Source: Rathayibacter rathayi (GTDB lineage Bacteria > Actinomycetota > Actinomycetes > Actinomycetales > Microbacteriaceae). From it: a DNA stretch of 64,000 nucleotides. The notes beneath the pieces are model-generated. The model did not search any database. It was given only the letters and a program-made list of their open reading frames with translations, and had not been told where the DNA came from. The position numbers were made by a program, and so were the translations under genes. Shown piece after piece: positions 43,071 through 51,517 of this stretch (position 1 is its first letter; every line of letters begins with the position of its first letter). Location: positions 558,001 through 622,000 of the forward strand of contig NZ_CP028129.1 of assembly GCF_004011095.1 (NCBI RefSeq), in the 5' to 3' direction.

Positions 43071-44140
43071 GACGCCTCAGAGCGCGCTCGGTCGTGACCG
43101 AGGCGGCGCGGAACGCCCGGGCGCGTCCCTGGCCCGGCCTGCTCGCTGCGGCCGCCGCGCTGCTGGCCGGGCTACTAGTGCCGTCCCTCACCTCCCTCGA
43201 GATCGGCGCGCTCGAGGCGAAGGCCGCGACACTCGTCACCGACGGCGCGACGGTGGTCTCGATCACCGCGGCGGAGCGCCGGCCACTCCCGGCAGCGAAG
43301 TGCGAGGAGTTGCGCGGGGTCGAGGGAGTCGTCGCGGCGGGCGGCACGATCGCGACGGGCACCGTCCACGGCGCGGACGGATCGTCGGTCTCGCTACTGC
43401 GGGTGACCGCCGGCTTCCCCAGAGTCCTCTGGCCGGGCGACGCCCTCAGAACCGACCTGCCCGCTTCAGCGGTGGCGGGTCGACTGCTCGCCGAGCGCGC
43501 CGGCCTCCTCGGCCCGGGCCTCGTCGTCGGGCTCGCCGACGGCGAGCCGGCCGCGCAGAGCTGGGTGGACCAGGTCGCCGGCCATTCTCCCCGGCTGCCG
43601 TTCGCCGATCGGGCGCTGGTCGTGGTCGACCCGGCAGGTCGAACCGTGCAGGAGTGCCTCGTCGAAGCGGAGCCGGGCGCAGCTGCCGCGGTCGGCGCAC
43701 TCGCCTCCTCCTGGTTCCCGGCCGACCTCCAGACGACTGCCGCCCCGATCGCCCCCGCTCTCGGCGGGATCGGGGCGCTCGACGCGGAGGTCGAGGGGCG
43801 CCTCTCCCGGATCGGTGCACTCCTCGGCGCCCTGCTCTGCGCGCTCGGGCTCGCGGCCTCCTGGCTCGCGCAGCGCGCCGACATCGCGCTCTACCGCAGC
43901 CTCGGCCTCTCGACCGGTCGCCTGCTCCTCATGCTCGCTGTGCAGGCAGGCCTCACCACGGGCGTCGGCGTCATTACCGGACTGGGCGCGGCGGTCGTGC
44001 TTCTGCCGTGGTCGCCGCTGGCGCTCCGGCTCGCGGCGACGGATGTGGCGGCGATGCTCGCGCTCATGACGGCACTGCCCCTCCTGGGCGCCGCGATCCT
44101 CCCCCGAGGACGGGGGCTTGATGCCCTCCGCGGACGGTGA
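43067..44140 (+). CDS. FtsX/MacB-like ABC permease
   Basis: 357 residues. One N-terminal membrane helix (about 24-42), a large extracytoplasmic domain (about 43-245), then three helices (about 248-268, 285-310, 318-345). This is the four-helix MacB/FtsX topology. These permeases do not form a channel but transmit force to extracytoplasmic partners (mechanotransmission). It overlaps the ATPase gene by four bases and is the last gene of the operon. The stop is nine bases from the convergent thiolase end. Confidence 0.87.
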   Translation: MRRLRARSVVTEAARNARARPWPGLLAAAAALLAGLLVPSLTSLEIGALEAKAATLVTDGATVVSITAAERRPLPAAKCEELRGVEGVVAAGGTIATGTVHGADGSSVSLLRVTAGFPRVLWPGDALRTDLPASAVAGRLLAERAGLLGPGLVVGLADGEPAAQSWVDQVAGHSPRLPFADRALVVVDPAGRTVQECLVEAEPGAAAAVGALASSWFPADLQTTAAPIAPALGGIGALDAEVEGRLSRIGALLGALLCALGLAASWLAQRADIALYRSLGLSTGRLLLMLAVQAGLTTGVGVITGLGAAVVLLPWSPLALRLAATDVAAMLALMTALPLLGAAILPRGRGLDALRGR

Positions 44141-44149
44141 CCGGTGCAG

Positions 44150-45340
44150 TCAACCCTCGAGGATCAGTGCTTCGCCCTGCCCGCCGCCGCCGCAGAGTGC
44201 GGCGACTCCCAGCCCACCGCCTCGGCGGCGCAGCGCGAGCGCCAGGTGCAGGGCCAGTCGGGCTCCAGAAGCGCCCACCGGGTGGCCGAGCGCGATCGCC
44301 CCGCCGTCGAGGTTGATCGACTCGGGTGCGACGCCCAGATCGTCCGCCGATTGGAGGACCACCGAAGCGAACGCCTCGTTGATCTCGATCAGGTCGAGAT
44401 CCGTCACCGCGGCTCCGCGCCTGCCGAGAGCCCGCAGGATCGCGGCCGACGGCTGCGAGTGCAGGGAGTTGTCCGGCCCGGCGACCTGGGCGTGCTCGGC
44501 GATCGTCGCGAGCCACGGCAGCCCGCGCTCACGGGCCCAGCCGCGCGAAACCACTACCAGAGCGGCAGCTCCATCGGAGATCGGCGACGAGCTGCCCGCC
44601 GTGATCGTGCCCTCCGGCGAAAATGCGGGGGCCAGTCGAGCGAGCGTTTCGACGGTGCTATTTTCCCGGATCCCGTCGTCCGCCGAGACGACGAGATCGG
44701 CACCGCGCCGCTGCGGTACCGCGACCGGCACGATCTCCTCGGCGAGCACGCCGGTCGCCCGCGCCTTGGCCGCCCGCCGATGCGACAGCGCGGCGAATGC
44801 GTCCTGGCGCTCGCGGCGGATGCCCCTCGCGGTGGTGCCGTCGTCCGTCACCCGTCCCATCAGACGCCCGTCGAACGGATCGAGGAGGCCGTCGTGCAGC
44901 AGGGCGTCCTCCAGCGGACGTGCACCCACTCCCAGGCCCGAGCGGGAGGCGAGCAGGAGGTGCGGCGCGTTCGTCATCGACTCCTGCCCACCGGCCACGA
45001 CGACCTGCGCCTCGCCGAGCCGGATCATCCGCGCGGCGTCGATCACCGCGGTGAGGCCCGAAAGGCAGAGCTTGTTGATCGTGACCGCCGGGACGTCCCA
45101 GCTCAGGCCCGCGAGGACAGCGGCCTGTCGGGCCGGTCCCTGACCGGCTCCCGCCTGGATCACCTGGCCGAGCACGACCGCGTCGATGTCGGCGGCTGAG
45201 GCACCCGAGCGGTCGAGAGCCCCGCGGAGGGCGGCGGCGCCGAGCTCGACACCCGACAGGGGCGCGAATGCCCCGGAGAAACGGGTGAACGGGGTGCGGG
45301 CTCCCCCCAGGATCACGGGGGTGGTGTCGTCAGTGGACAC
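44150..45340 (-). CDS. Thiolase-family acetyl-CoA acetyltransferase
   Basis: 396 residues from GTG 45340. The thiolase residues are present: nucleophile Cys in INKLCLSGLTAVIDAARMIR, His in GGAIALGHPVGASGARL, and the second Cys in AALCGGGGQGEALIL. NEAFAS is also intact. It either condenses two acetyl-CoA or cleaves 3-ketoacyl-CoA. It is followed upstream by quinone-reductase-like and acyl-CoA ligase genes on the same strand, suggesting fatty-acid or aromatic-acid breakdown. Confidence 0.94.
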   Translation of the reverse strand: MSTDDTTPVILGGARTPFTRFSGAFAPLSGVELGAAALRGALDRSGASAADIDAVVLGQVIQAGAGQGPARQAAVLAGLSWDVPAVTINKLCLSGLTAVIDAARMIRLGEAQVVVAGGQESMTNAPHLLLASRSGLGVGARPLEDALLHDGLLDPFDGRLMGRVTDDGTTARGIRRERQDAFAALSHRRAAKARATGVLAEEIVPVAVPQRRGADLVVSADDGIRENSTVETLARLAPAFSPEGTITAGSSSPISDGAAALVVVSRGWARERGLPWLATIAEHAQVAGPDNSLHSQPSAAILRALGRRGAAVTDLDLIEINEAFASVVLQSADDLGVAPESINLDGGAIALGHPVGASGARLALHLALALRRRGGGLGVAALCGGGGQGEALILEG

Positions 45341-45421
45341 GAGGACTCCTTTTCGACGGTGTGCGCGGTGTGCGCGGTGGAGGCAAGAGGGCAGACGGGC
45401 GGCGCCGGGATCGGTTCCGGC

Positions 45422-46366
45422 TCACGGCACGAGCAGGATCTTCCCGCGGACGTGCCCGTCCTCGCTGAGCCGGTGCGCCTCGGTGGCCTGCTCGAGGGGG
45501 AGTCGCGGACCGATCTCGACCGAGAAGCGCCCTTCGCTCGCCAGCCGGGCCGCCAGCGGCACGCCCTCACGGCGGAGGCGCTGCTCCTCCTCGGTTAGCG
45601 GCACAGGGCTCCCGCCCATCCAGGCGCGGATGCCGAGCTCGCCCGCCCGTGCGCCGACCACGACCGTGCCGATGTGCTGCGGGTCCGCGACCAGCGCGAG
45701 CGAGGCATCGAGTGCCTCGTCCGTCCCCGCCGCGTCGAGCACGCGGTCGACCCCTTCGGGGGCAGCCGCGCGCAGCCGCTCCAGCAGTCCCGGCCCGTAG
45801 ACGACCGGCACCGCTCCGAGCCCGCGCAGTGCCTCGTGGTTCACCGGGCTCGCCGTGGCGATGACCCGGGCACCTCGATCGACGGCGAACTGGAGTGCAG
45901 CACGGCCGACCGCTCCGGCACCCGCGTGGACGACGAACGTTGACCCCTCCGCGACTCCGAGCGAGAGGACAGCCTGGTAGGCAGTGGAGACCGGTATGCC
46001 CAGAGCCGCCGCCTCCTCGAAGCCCAGGCCCTCGGGGAGCGGGTCGAGTGCGTCGGGGGAGACAGCGACCGCGGAGGCGTAGGTTCCACTCGCGCCGCTG
46101 ACGATCACCCGGTCGCCGACGCGCCACCCCAGCACTCCCGGGCCGACGGCGGAGATCACTCCGGAGCCGTCGGACCCGAGCCGCCGGGGGCCGTCGAACG
46201 CCGGGCCCGGGCGCAGTCCGGAGCGCACCTTCCACTCGATCGGGTTCACGCCGGCGGCGCGGACAGCGACCACCACGGCTCCTGGCCCCGCCACGGGATC
46301 CGGCGCCTCGACCAGCTCGAGCACCTCGGGCCCGCCGATACGTTCGTACTGCACGATCCTCGCCAT
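45422..46366 (-). CDS. NADPH-dependent quinone-oxidoreductase-like MDR protein
   Basis: 314 residues of the medium-chain dehydrogenase/reductase family. GroES-like N-terminal domain (VVVAVRAAGVNPIEWKVRSG). The nucleotide-binding motif VVHAGAGAVGRAALQFAVDR has AxxGxVG and then an R suited to NADPH. Zinc ligands are absent, so it is of the quinone reductase type. It probably reduces quinones or enones. It lies between the thiolase (81-base gap) and the acyl-CoA ligase. Confidence 0.9.
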   Translation of the reverse strand: MARIVQYERIGGPEVLELVEAPDPVAGPGAVVVAVRAAGVNPIEWKVRSGLRPGPAFDGPRRLGSDGSGVISAVGPGVLGWRVGDRVIVSGASGTYASAVAVSPDALDPLPEGLGFEEAAALGIPVSTAYQAVLSLGVAEGSTFVVHAGAGAVGRAALQFAVDRGARVIATASPVNHEALRGLGAVPVVYGPGLLERLRAAAPEGVDRVLDAAGTDEALDASLALVADPQHIGTVVVGARAGELGIRAWMGGSPVPLTEEEQRLRREGVPLAARLASEGRFSVEIGPRLPLEQATEAHRLSEDGHVRGKILLVP

Positions 46367-46438
46367 GTCGTCCCCCTCGCCGCTGGGCCGCAGCCCACGC
46401 CCGTCTCGATCCGTTACCGGCCCGCCGTCGAGCGCGCC

Positions 46439-48139
46439 TCAGCCCAGCAGACTCTCGCGCACCTTGCGCCGCAAGACCTTGCCGATCAGCGACGTCGGCA
46501 GCTCCTCCACGGGCACGACCCGCTTGGGCACCTTGTACGGCGTGAGGTGCAGGCGGCAGAAGTCGCGCAGCGCCTCGGGATCTACGGCCGTTCCAGCTCG
46601 CAGCACGACTGCCGCCGCGACGCTCTCGCCGCCGTCCGCGCGGGGGAGCCCGACGACGGCCGCGCGGACCACATCGGGGTGCGACTCCAGCACCCCCTCC
46701 ACCTCGGACGGCGACACGTTGAAGCCGCCGGTGATGATCAGGTCCTTCGCCCGGTCGACGATCGTCACGAAACCGTCGGACGAGACGGACGCGATGTCGC
46801 CGGTCCGGAGCCAGCCGCCGGGGAGGAGGGCTTCGGCTGTCTCCTCCGGACGCTTCCAGTAGCCCTGGAACACCTGCGGGCCGTGTAGCAGCAGCTCGCC
46901 AGATTCGCCGGGGCCGCGGTCGACCGAGGGATTGGCGGGGTCGACGAGGCGGATCGTCGTGCTCGGGAACGGTACGCCGACCGTGCCGGGTCGGCGGGTC
47001 GGGCCGACCGGATTGCCGAGGGCGACGGGGGAACTCTCGGTCATGCCGTAGCCCTCGACCAAGAGTCCTCGGCTCGCGCGCTCCCACCGGTCGACCGTCG
47101 CCACCGGCAGGCTCATCGCTCCCGAGATCGCGAAGCGGATGCCGCGCACATCGAGTTCATTGCGCTCGGAGGCCCGGGCGAGCGCGTCGTAGACGGGCGG
47201 TACCGCGGGGAGGAACGTGGGCGGCGACCCCTTCGCGGCGGCCTTCACGAGGTCGACGTCGAAGGTCGGGAACAGCACGATTTTCGCACCGATGCTGATC
47301 GCGAAGGTCAGGCAGAGCGTCAGCCCGTAGGCGTGGAATAGCGGGAGCACCGCGTAGAACGTCTCGTGGCCCTCCTGCAGCCCCGGCACCCAGGCCCGGC
47401 CCTGCAGAGCGTTGGCGCGGAGGTTCGCGTGCGAGAGGATCGCGCCCTTCGGGGTCCCGCTCGTGCCGCTGGTGTATTGCAGCAGCGCCGTGTCGCCGAG
47501 GGCGGGCCGCGGGTGCGTGCGCGCAAGGCGGCGGTTCTTCAGGAGTGACGTGAAGGCCACCAGGGAGCGGCTGCGGGGAGTCGCGGTCAGCTTCGCGCGG
47601 GACCGGCGCGCGGCCGGCAGGGGGAGTCGCAGCGCCAGGCGCTTGGCGAGCGGGAAGGAGCGCGTCAGGTCGACCGAGACGACCCGTTCGATGCCCAGAT
47701 CGGCGGGCATTGTCGCGACGACGTCGGCGATCGTGTCCCAGACAACCGCGAATCGGGCACCGTGGTCCTCGAACTGGCGGCGCAGTTCGCGCGGAGTGTA
47801 GAGCGGGTTGTGCTCGACCACGATCGCGCCGAGGCGGAGCGCTGCGTAGAAGGCGATCACATGCTCCGGGCAGTTGGGCAGTACCAGAGCGACTCGGTCG
47901 CCCGCCCGCACGCCCAGGCGGCGTAGTCCCTCCGCAGCGCGTGCCACCTGCTCGCCGAGCTCGGCGTAGCTGGTCTCGGCGCCGAAGAACTCGAGCGCGG
48001 TGCCGCGGCGGTACCGGGCGACCGAGTCGTCGAGGAGGTCGACGAGGGTCTGGGTGGGCGGGTCGATCTCGGCGGGCACGCCCTCCGCGTAGGAGGTCAG
48101 CCACGGCTTCGTTGCCAGGTTCGAGGATCCAGAGGTCAC
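46439..48139 (-). CDS. Long-chain fatty-acid-CoA ligase (AMP-binding)
   Basis: 566 residues from GTG 48139. Adenylation motifs: A3 LLQYTSGTSGTPKGAIL, A5 VEGYGMTESSPVALG, A7 GWLRTGDIASV, A8 DRAKDLIITGGFNVSPSEVE, and the catalytic Lys in A10 PTSLIGKVLRRKVRE. It activates a fatty or aryl acid to acyl-AMP and then acyl-CoA. Together with the thiolase and reductase genes on the same strand it may form a degradation unit. The GTG start lacks a strong ribosome site. Confidence 0.93.
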   Translation of the reverse strand: MTSGSSNLATKPWLTSYAEGVPAEIDPPTQTLVDLLDDSVARYRRGTALEFFGAETSYAELGEQVARAAEGLRRLGVRAGDRVALVLPNCPEHVIAFYAALRLGAIVVEHNPLYTPRELRRQFEDHGARFAVVWDTIADVVATMPADLGIERVVSVDLTRSFPLAKRLALRLPLPAARRSRAKLTATPRSRSLVAFTSLLKNRRLARTHPRPALGDTALLQYTSGTSGTPKGAILSHANLRANALQGRAWVPGLQEGHETFYAVLPLFHAYGLTLCLTFAISIGAKIVLFPTFDVDLVKAAAKGSPPTFLPAVPPVYDALARASERNELDVRGIRFAISGAMSLPVATVDRWERASRGLLVEGYGMTESSPVALGNPVGPTRRPGTVGVPFPSTTIRLVDPANPSVDRGPGESGELLLHGPQVFQGYWKRPEETAEALLPGGWLRTGDIASVSSDGFVTIVDRAKDLIITGGFNVSPSEVEGVLESHPDVVRAAVVGLPRADGGESVAAAVVLRAGTAVDPEALRDFCRLHLTPYKVPKRVVPVEELPTSLIGKVLRRKVRESLLG

Positions 48140-48229
48140 GGGCCCGAGTATCGGGCACCCGCCTCCGCACTTCCTCCAAGGCCCGCGGAGGGGGTGCCGT
48201 CGCGGCCGAGCGCGCGGCAGGCTGGCCGT

Positions 48230-48748
48230 ATGAGCGCAGCCCTTGATCTCCTCCGCGACGCCTTCGGCCGGGTGCACGAGAACGTGCACGCCGTCCTCGA
48301 CGACAGCACCCCTCCGCAGCTCGCATTCCGCGCGGACGCCCGCTCGAACTCTCCCGCCTGGCTCGTCTGGCATCTCCTCCGGGTGCAGGACGATCACCTC
48401 GCCCCGCTCGCCGGCCACGAGCAGGTCTGGACCGCCGACGGATTCCACGGTCGCTCCGGCCTGGCGTTCGGACCCGGCGAGACTGGCTACGGGCAGGAGC
48501 CCGCGGAGGTGGCGGCGCTCGCCGCGGTCCCCGCCGCGCTGCTCGCCGAGTACGCCGACGCCGTGCATCAGCGGACGCTGGCCTACCTGGACACGCTCGG
48601 CGACGAGGATCTCGTGCGCGTCGTCGATGAGCAGTGGGATCCGCCGGTGACCCTCGCGGTGCGACTGGTCTCGGTGATCGAGGACGACAGCCAGCATGTC
48701 GGCCAGGCCGCGTACGCGAAGGGCATCGCTGAGCGCTCCGTCGGCTGA
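48230..48748 (+). CDS. DinB-like mycothiol transferase (DUF664)
   Basis: 172 residues. A four-helix DinB-type bundle with the expected metal-binding His residues: PAWLVWHLLRVQDDHLAPLA (helix 2) and VIEDDSQHVGQAAYAKGI (helix 4). DUF664 members in actinobacteria conjugate the thiol mycothiol to drugs or other electrophiles. The ATG at 48230 is preferred; an upstream in-frame ATG lacks support. It is a monocistronic gene divergent from the acyl-CoA ligase. Confidence 0.88.
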   Translation: MSAALDLLRDAFGRVHENVHAVLDDSTPPQLAFRADARSNSPAWLVWHLLRVQDDHLAPLAGHEQVWTADGFHGRSGLAFGPGETGYGQEPAEVAALAAVPAALLAEYADAVHQRTLAYLDTLGDEDLVRVVDEQWDPPVTLAVRLVSVIEDDSQHVGQAAYAKGIAERSVG

Positions 48749-48770
48749 GCCCGGCGCCTACGCTGGCGCG

Positions 48771-49145
48771 GTGCGCGCGATCAGGACCTTGCCCGCCAGC
48801 GCCGTCCTCGTCCTCGCGACGGCGCTGACTCTCGTCGGCTCGTGGATCCCCTCTCTACTGGAACGACACTGGAACGACGAGGTCGCGACCCTTCGACTGG
48901 CACGGCTATCGCCTGCATCGCGGTCGCCGGAGAATCGGAGCTCGCGGTCCGCGCTCCGTCCGCCCTGGCGGCGGGCACGGCGGCGGCGGGCGCGCGCGGC
49001 ACTCGCCGGAGAGGATCGGATCGGGCAGGTGCAGCCCGAGGGCGAGCCGGACGATGTGCTCGCGGAGGCGGGGTTCGTCGCCCGCGAGCAGGTACAGGCG
49101 CCGACGGTCGTGCTCACCCTCTGGGAGCGCCCGGAGGGCAGCTGA
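48771..49145 (+). pseudogene. Remnant of a membrane glycosyltransferase with an internal deletion
   Basis: The frame from GTG 48771 starts like actinobacterial ArnT/PMT-type glycosyltransferases (RTLPASAVLVLATALTLVGS, then WIPSL and a degraded NDE motif). It jumps within 40 codons to low-complexity Arg/Ala sequence and ends with VQAPTVVLTLWERP, a typical C-terminus of the same family. About 400 central residues are missing. It is unlikely to be functional. Confidence 0.5.
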
Positions 49146-49281
49146 GGAAAGCCGCAGCGTCCGCACCCCGGTCAGCGCACCCGGAGCCCCGACGACGGGG
49201 AGCCGCTACCCTTGTCCCCGGCGCCGTCGCGGAGCGGTGGCGCCCGCGGAGCGAGGACCGCGCCACCGAGAGGAACCGACC

Positions 49282-50151
49282 GTGACGTTGCCCGAGACCA
49301 CCACCACCGCTATCGCGAAGCGGAAGGGGCGCGACGTCGCCCCGGAGATCGCGCGCTCCTGGCTGCTGGTGAACGCCACGCGCACCGAGACGTTCGACGA
49401 CGCACATGCCTCCCGCGCCGACCAGATCGTCCTCGACATCGAGGACGCGGTCGACCCCAAGGCCAAGCCCGACGCACGGGCGGACGTCGTCGAGTGGCTG
49501 ACCGGTGACAAGCGCGCCTGGGTCCGCATCAACGACCACTCCACGCCGTTCTGGTCCGACGATGTCGACGCGCTGAAGAGCCTGCCAGGCCTCGCCGGCG
49601 TCATGCTCGCCAAGACCGAGGCCGCCGAGCACGTCACCGAGACCTTCGACCGCCTCGGCGGCGCCACTCCTGTGCTCGCTCTGGTTGAGTCCGCACTCGG
49701 CATCGAGGAGGCGGTCTCGATCGCCCGCGCTCGAGGCACCTTCCGCCTCGCGTTCGGCAGCGGCGACTATCGCCGCGACACCGGCACCAGCGCCGAGGAC
49801 CTTGCGATGGCGTACCCGCGCTCGCGCCTGGTCGTCGCCTCCCGCATCGGCGATCTGCCCGGCCCGATTGATGGACCGACCGTCTCGAACAGCCATCCCG
49901 TCCTGCGTGAGCAGTCGGCGCTCACCGTCTCGCTGGGCCTCACCGGCAAGCTTTGCCTCGACACCGAGCAGCTCGCCGTGATCAACGAGGTCATCAGCCC
50001 GACGCCGTCCGATGTCGCCTGGGCGCGCGACTTCCTCGAGGAATTCGAGGCCCGCGGGCGCGTGATCCGCGACGGCAGCGACCTGCCACGCCTCGGCCGC
50101 GCGAAGAAGATCGACAAGCTTGCGACCGCGTTCGGCGTCAACCCGCTGTGA
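49282..50151 (+). CDS. CitE-like HpcH/HpaI aldolase / CoA-ester lyase
   Basis: 289 residues from GTG 49282, with AGAGGAA upstream. TIM-barrel motifs of the citrate-lyase beta-subunit family: RADQIVLDIEDAVDPKAKPD (metal and substrate site), WVRINDHSTPFW, VMLAKTEAAEHV, VLALVESALGIEEAVSIARA (metal-binding Glu) and LAFGSGDYRRDTG (metal-binding Asp). It likely cleaves a malyl-CoA- or citramalyl-CoA-type ester. No citrate lyase alpha or gamma genes are nearby, so it is a stand-alone enzyme. Confidence 0.9.
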   Translation: MTLPETTTTAIAKRKGRDVAPEIARSWLLVNATRTETFDDAHASRADQIVLDIEDAVDPKAKPDARADVVEWLTGDKRAWVRINDHSTPFWSDDVDALKSLPGLAGVMLAKTEAAEHVTETFDRLGGATPVLALVESALGIEEAVSIARARGTFRLAFGSGDYRRDTGTSAEDLAMAYPRSRLVVASRIGDLPGPIDGPTVSNSHPVLREQSALTVSLGLTGKLCLDTEQLAVINEVISPTPSDVAWARDFLEEFEARGRVIRDGSDLPRLGRAKKIDKLATAFGVNPL

Positions 50152-50280
50152 GCCGTCGTGGGGCGGGTGCCTGCGCGGCACACTGAGGGAGCCGCGGAGA
50201 TCTTTCGCGCAGGACGGAGACTCCGATGGGCGCGGCTCGCATCTTCCTCGGGCTCGATGCCGCCGCGCTGGAGCGGGCGC

Positions 50281-50976
50281 ATGACGGCACATGACTCCGC
50301 CCGCCCTCGCCGCTCCCCGTCCCTTCGGCGCGCGTACCTGCGCGACTACCGCTACGCCTACGGCTCCCGCTTCGTGCACTTGCGCGAAGGCTGGGACGTC
50401 TCGCGGTACGCGTCCGGTGACGGCGCCCCGGTGCTACTCATCCCCGGGATCTACGAGACGTGGCAGTTCCTCCGGCCGATCGCGGAGCGGCTGCACTCAG
50501 CGGGGCACCCCATTCATGTGCTGCCCGCGCTCGGCTACAACACCCGGCCGATCACCGCCTCGGCGGGTGTCGGTCAGGACTACCTGCGTGAGCACGATCT
50601 GCGCGGCGTGGTCGTCGTGGCGCACAGCAAAGGCGGCCTGATCGGCAAACACATGATGGTGGTCGACGACCGCGAGGAAGGGCGGATCGAGCGGATGATC
50701 GCCGTCTCGACCCCGTTCAACGGCTCGTCGCTCGCCCGGATCGCCCCGGCGCGGGCGCTGCGCGAGTTCGCGCCGCAGCGCCCGCTCATCCGCCGGCTGC
50801 TCGCTGAGCGGGAGGCCGATGCGCGCATCACGTCGATCTACGGCATGCGGGACCAGTACATCCCGAGGGGCAGTCGGCTCGCGGGCGCGCACGAGAACAT
50901 TGCGGTCTCGGTGGTCGGGCACTTCGCGCTGCTCTCGCACCCGCGGGTGCTCGACCTCATCGCGGCGCGGGCCTGA
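50281..50976 (+). CDS. Alpha/beta-hydrolase, lipase-like
   Basis: 231 residues from ATG 50281 (GGAG ten bases upstream; longer in-frame starts exist). Oxyanion region LIPGIYETWQFLRPIAERL, nucleophile elbow VVAHSKGGLIGKHM (Ser), later SIYGMRDQYIP with the acid, and His in SVVGHFALLSHP. The organisation resembles PGAP1-like/LipA-type acylhydrolases. No signal peptide, so it is cytosolic. Substrate unknown. Confidence 0.85.
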   Translation: MTAHDSARPRRSPSLRRAYLRDYRYAYGSRFVHLREGWDVSRYASGDGAPVLLIPGIYETWQFLRPIAERLHSAGHPIHVLPALGYNTRPITASAGVGQDYLREHDLRGVVVVAHSKGGLIGKHMMVVDDREEGRIERMIAVSTPFNGSSLARIAPARALREFAPQRPLIRRLLAEREADARITSIYGMRDQYIPRGSRLAGAHENIAVSVVGHFALLSHPRVLDLIAARA

Positions 50977-51018
50977 GGCGCGGCGCGGATCCGCGCCGGC
51001 CGCAGTCGGCCGAGGACG

Positions 51019-51456
51019 TCACGACCAGGGCGTCAGCAGCACGAGCGGGATCTGCCGCTCGGTCTTCGTCTGGTACTCGGCGTAGTCCGGCCATGCTGCG
51101 ACCGCCCGCTCCCACCACACCTCGCGCCGCTCGCCCTCGAGGACGCTGGCGGTGTAGTCCTTCTTCACCGGCCCGTCCTGGAGCTCGACGTGCGGCTCCG
51201 CGAGCATGTTCCCGTACCAGACCGGATGCTCGGGCGCGCCGCCCTTGGATGCGACGACCACGTACTCGCCGTCGTGCTCGACCCGCATCAGCGCGGTCTT
51301 GCGGAGCTTCCCGCTCTTCGAGCCCACGGTGGTCAGGACGATGATGGGGCGGCCGCGGAGGAGGTTGCCCTCGGCTCCGCCGGTGCGCTCGTAGAGCTCC
51401 GCCTGTTCGCGGGCCCACTCGGACGTGCTGGGTTCGTACTCTCCGGTCAGCGGCAT
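51019..51456 (-). CDS. Ddn-type F420-dependent nitroreductase/quinone reductase
   Basis: 145 residues. Family features of the deazaflavin-dependent nitroreductase (FDOR-A): [20 protein letters not shown], the F420 phosphate-binding [20 protein letters not shown], and [16 protein letters not shown]. It uses F420H2, which the Fgd encoded in this window can regenerate, to reduce quinones or nitro compounds. A TACGAT -10 box seven bases before ATG 51456 predicts a leaderless transcript. It is divergent from the methyltransferase gene. Confidence 0.9.
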   Translation of the reverse strand: MPLTGEYEPSTSEWAREQAELYERTGGAEGNLLRGRPIIVLTTVGSKSGKLRKTALMRVEHDGEYVVVASKGGAPEHPVWYGNMLAEPHVELQDGPVKKDYTASVLEGERREVWWERAVAAWPDYAEYQTKTERQIPLVLLTPWS

Positions 51457-51517
51457 GACTCCGATCGTACGGCCGCGGCGGCCCCGGTGGGCGAGCGGCG
51501 TGCAGGAGGATGGAGCG

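Noticed and set aside
44144..45199. Plus-strand frames downstream of the ABC permease as a sixth gene of the peptide operon
   Set aside because: They are antisense to an intact thiolase with all catalytic residues and contain no domain.
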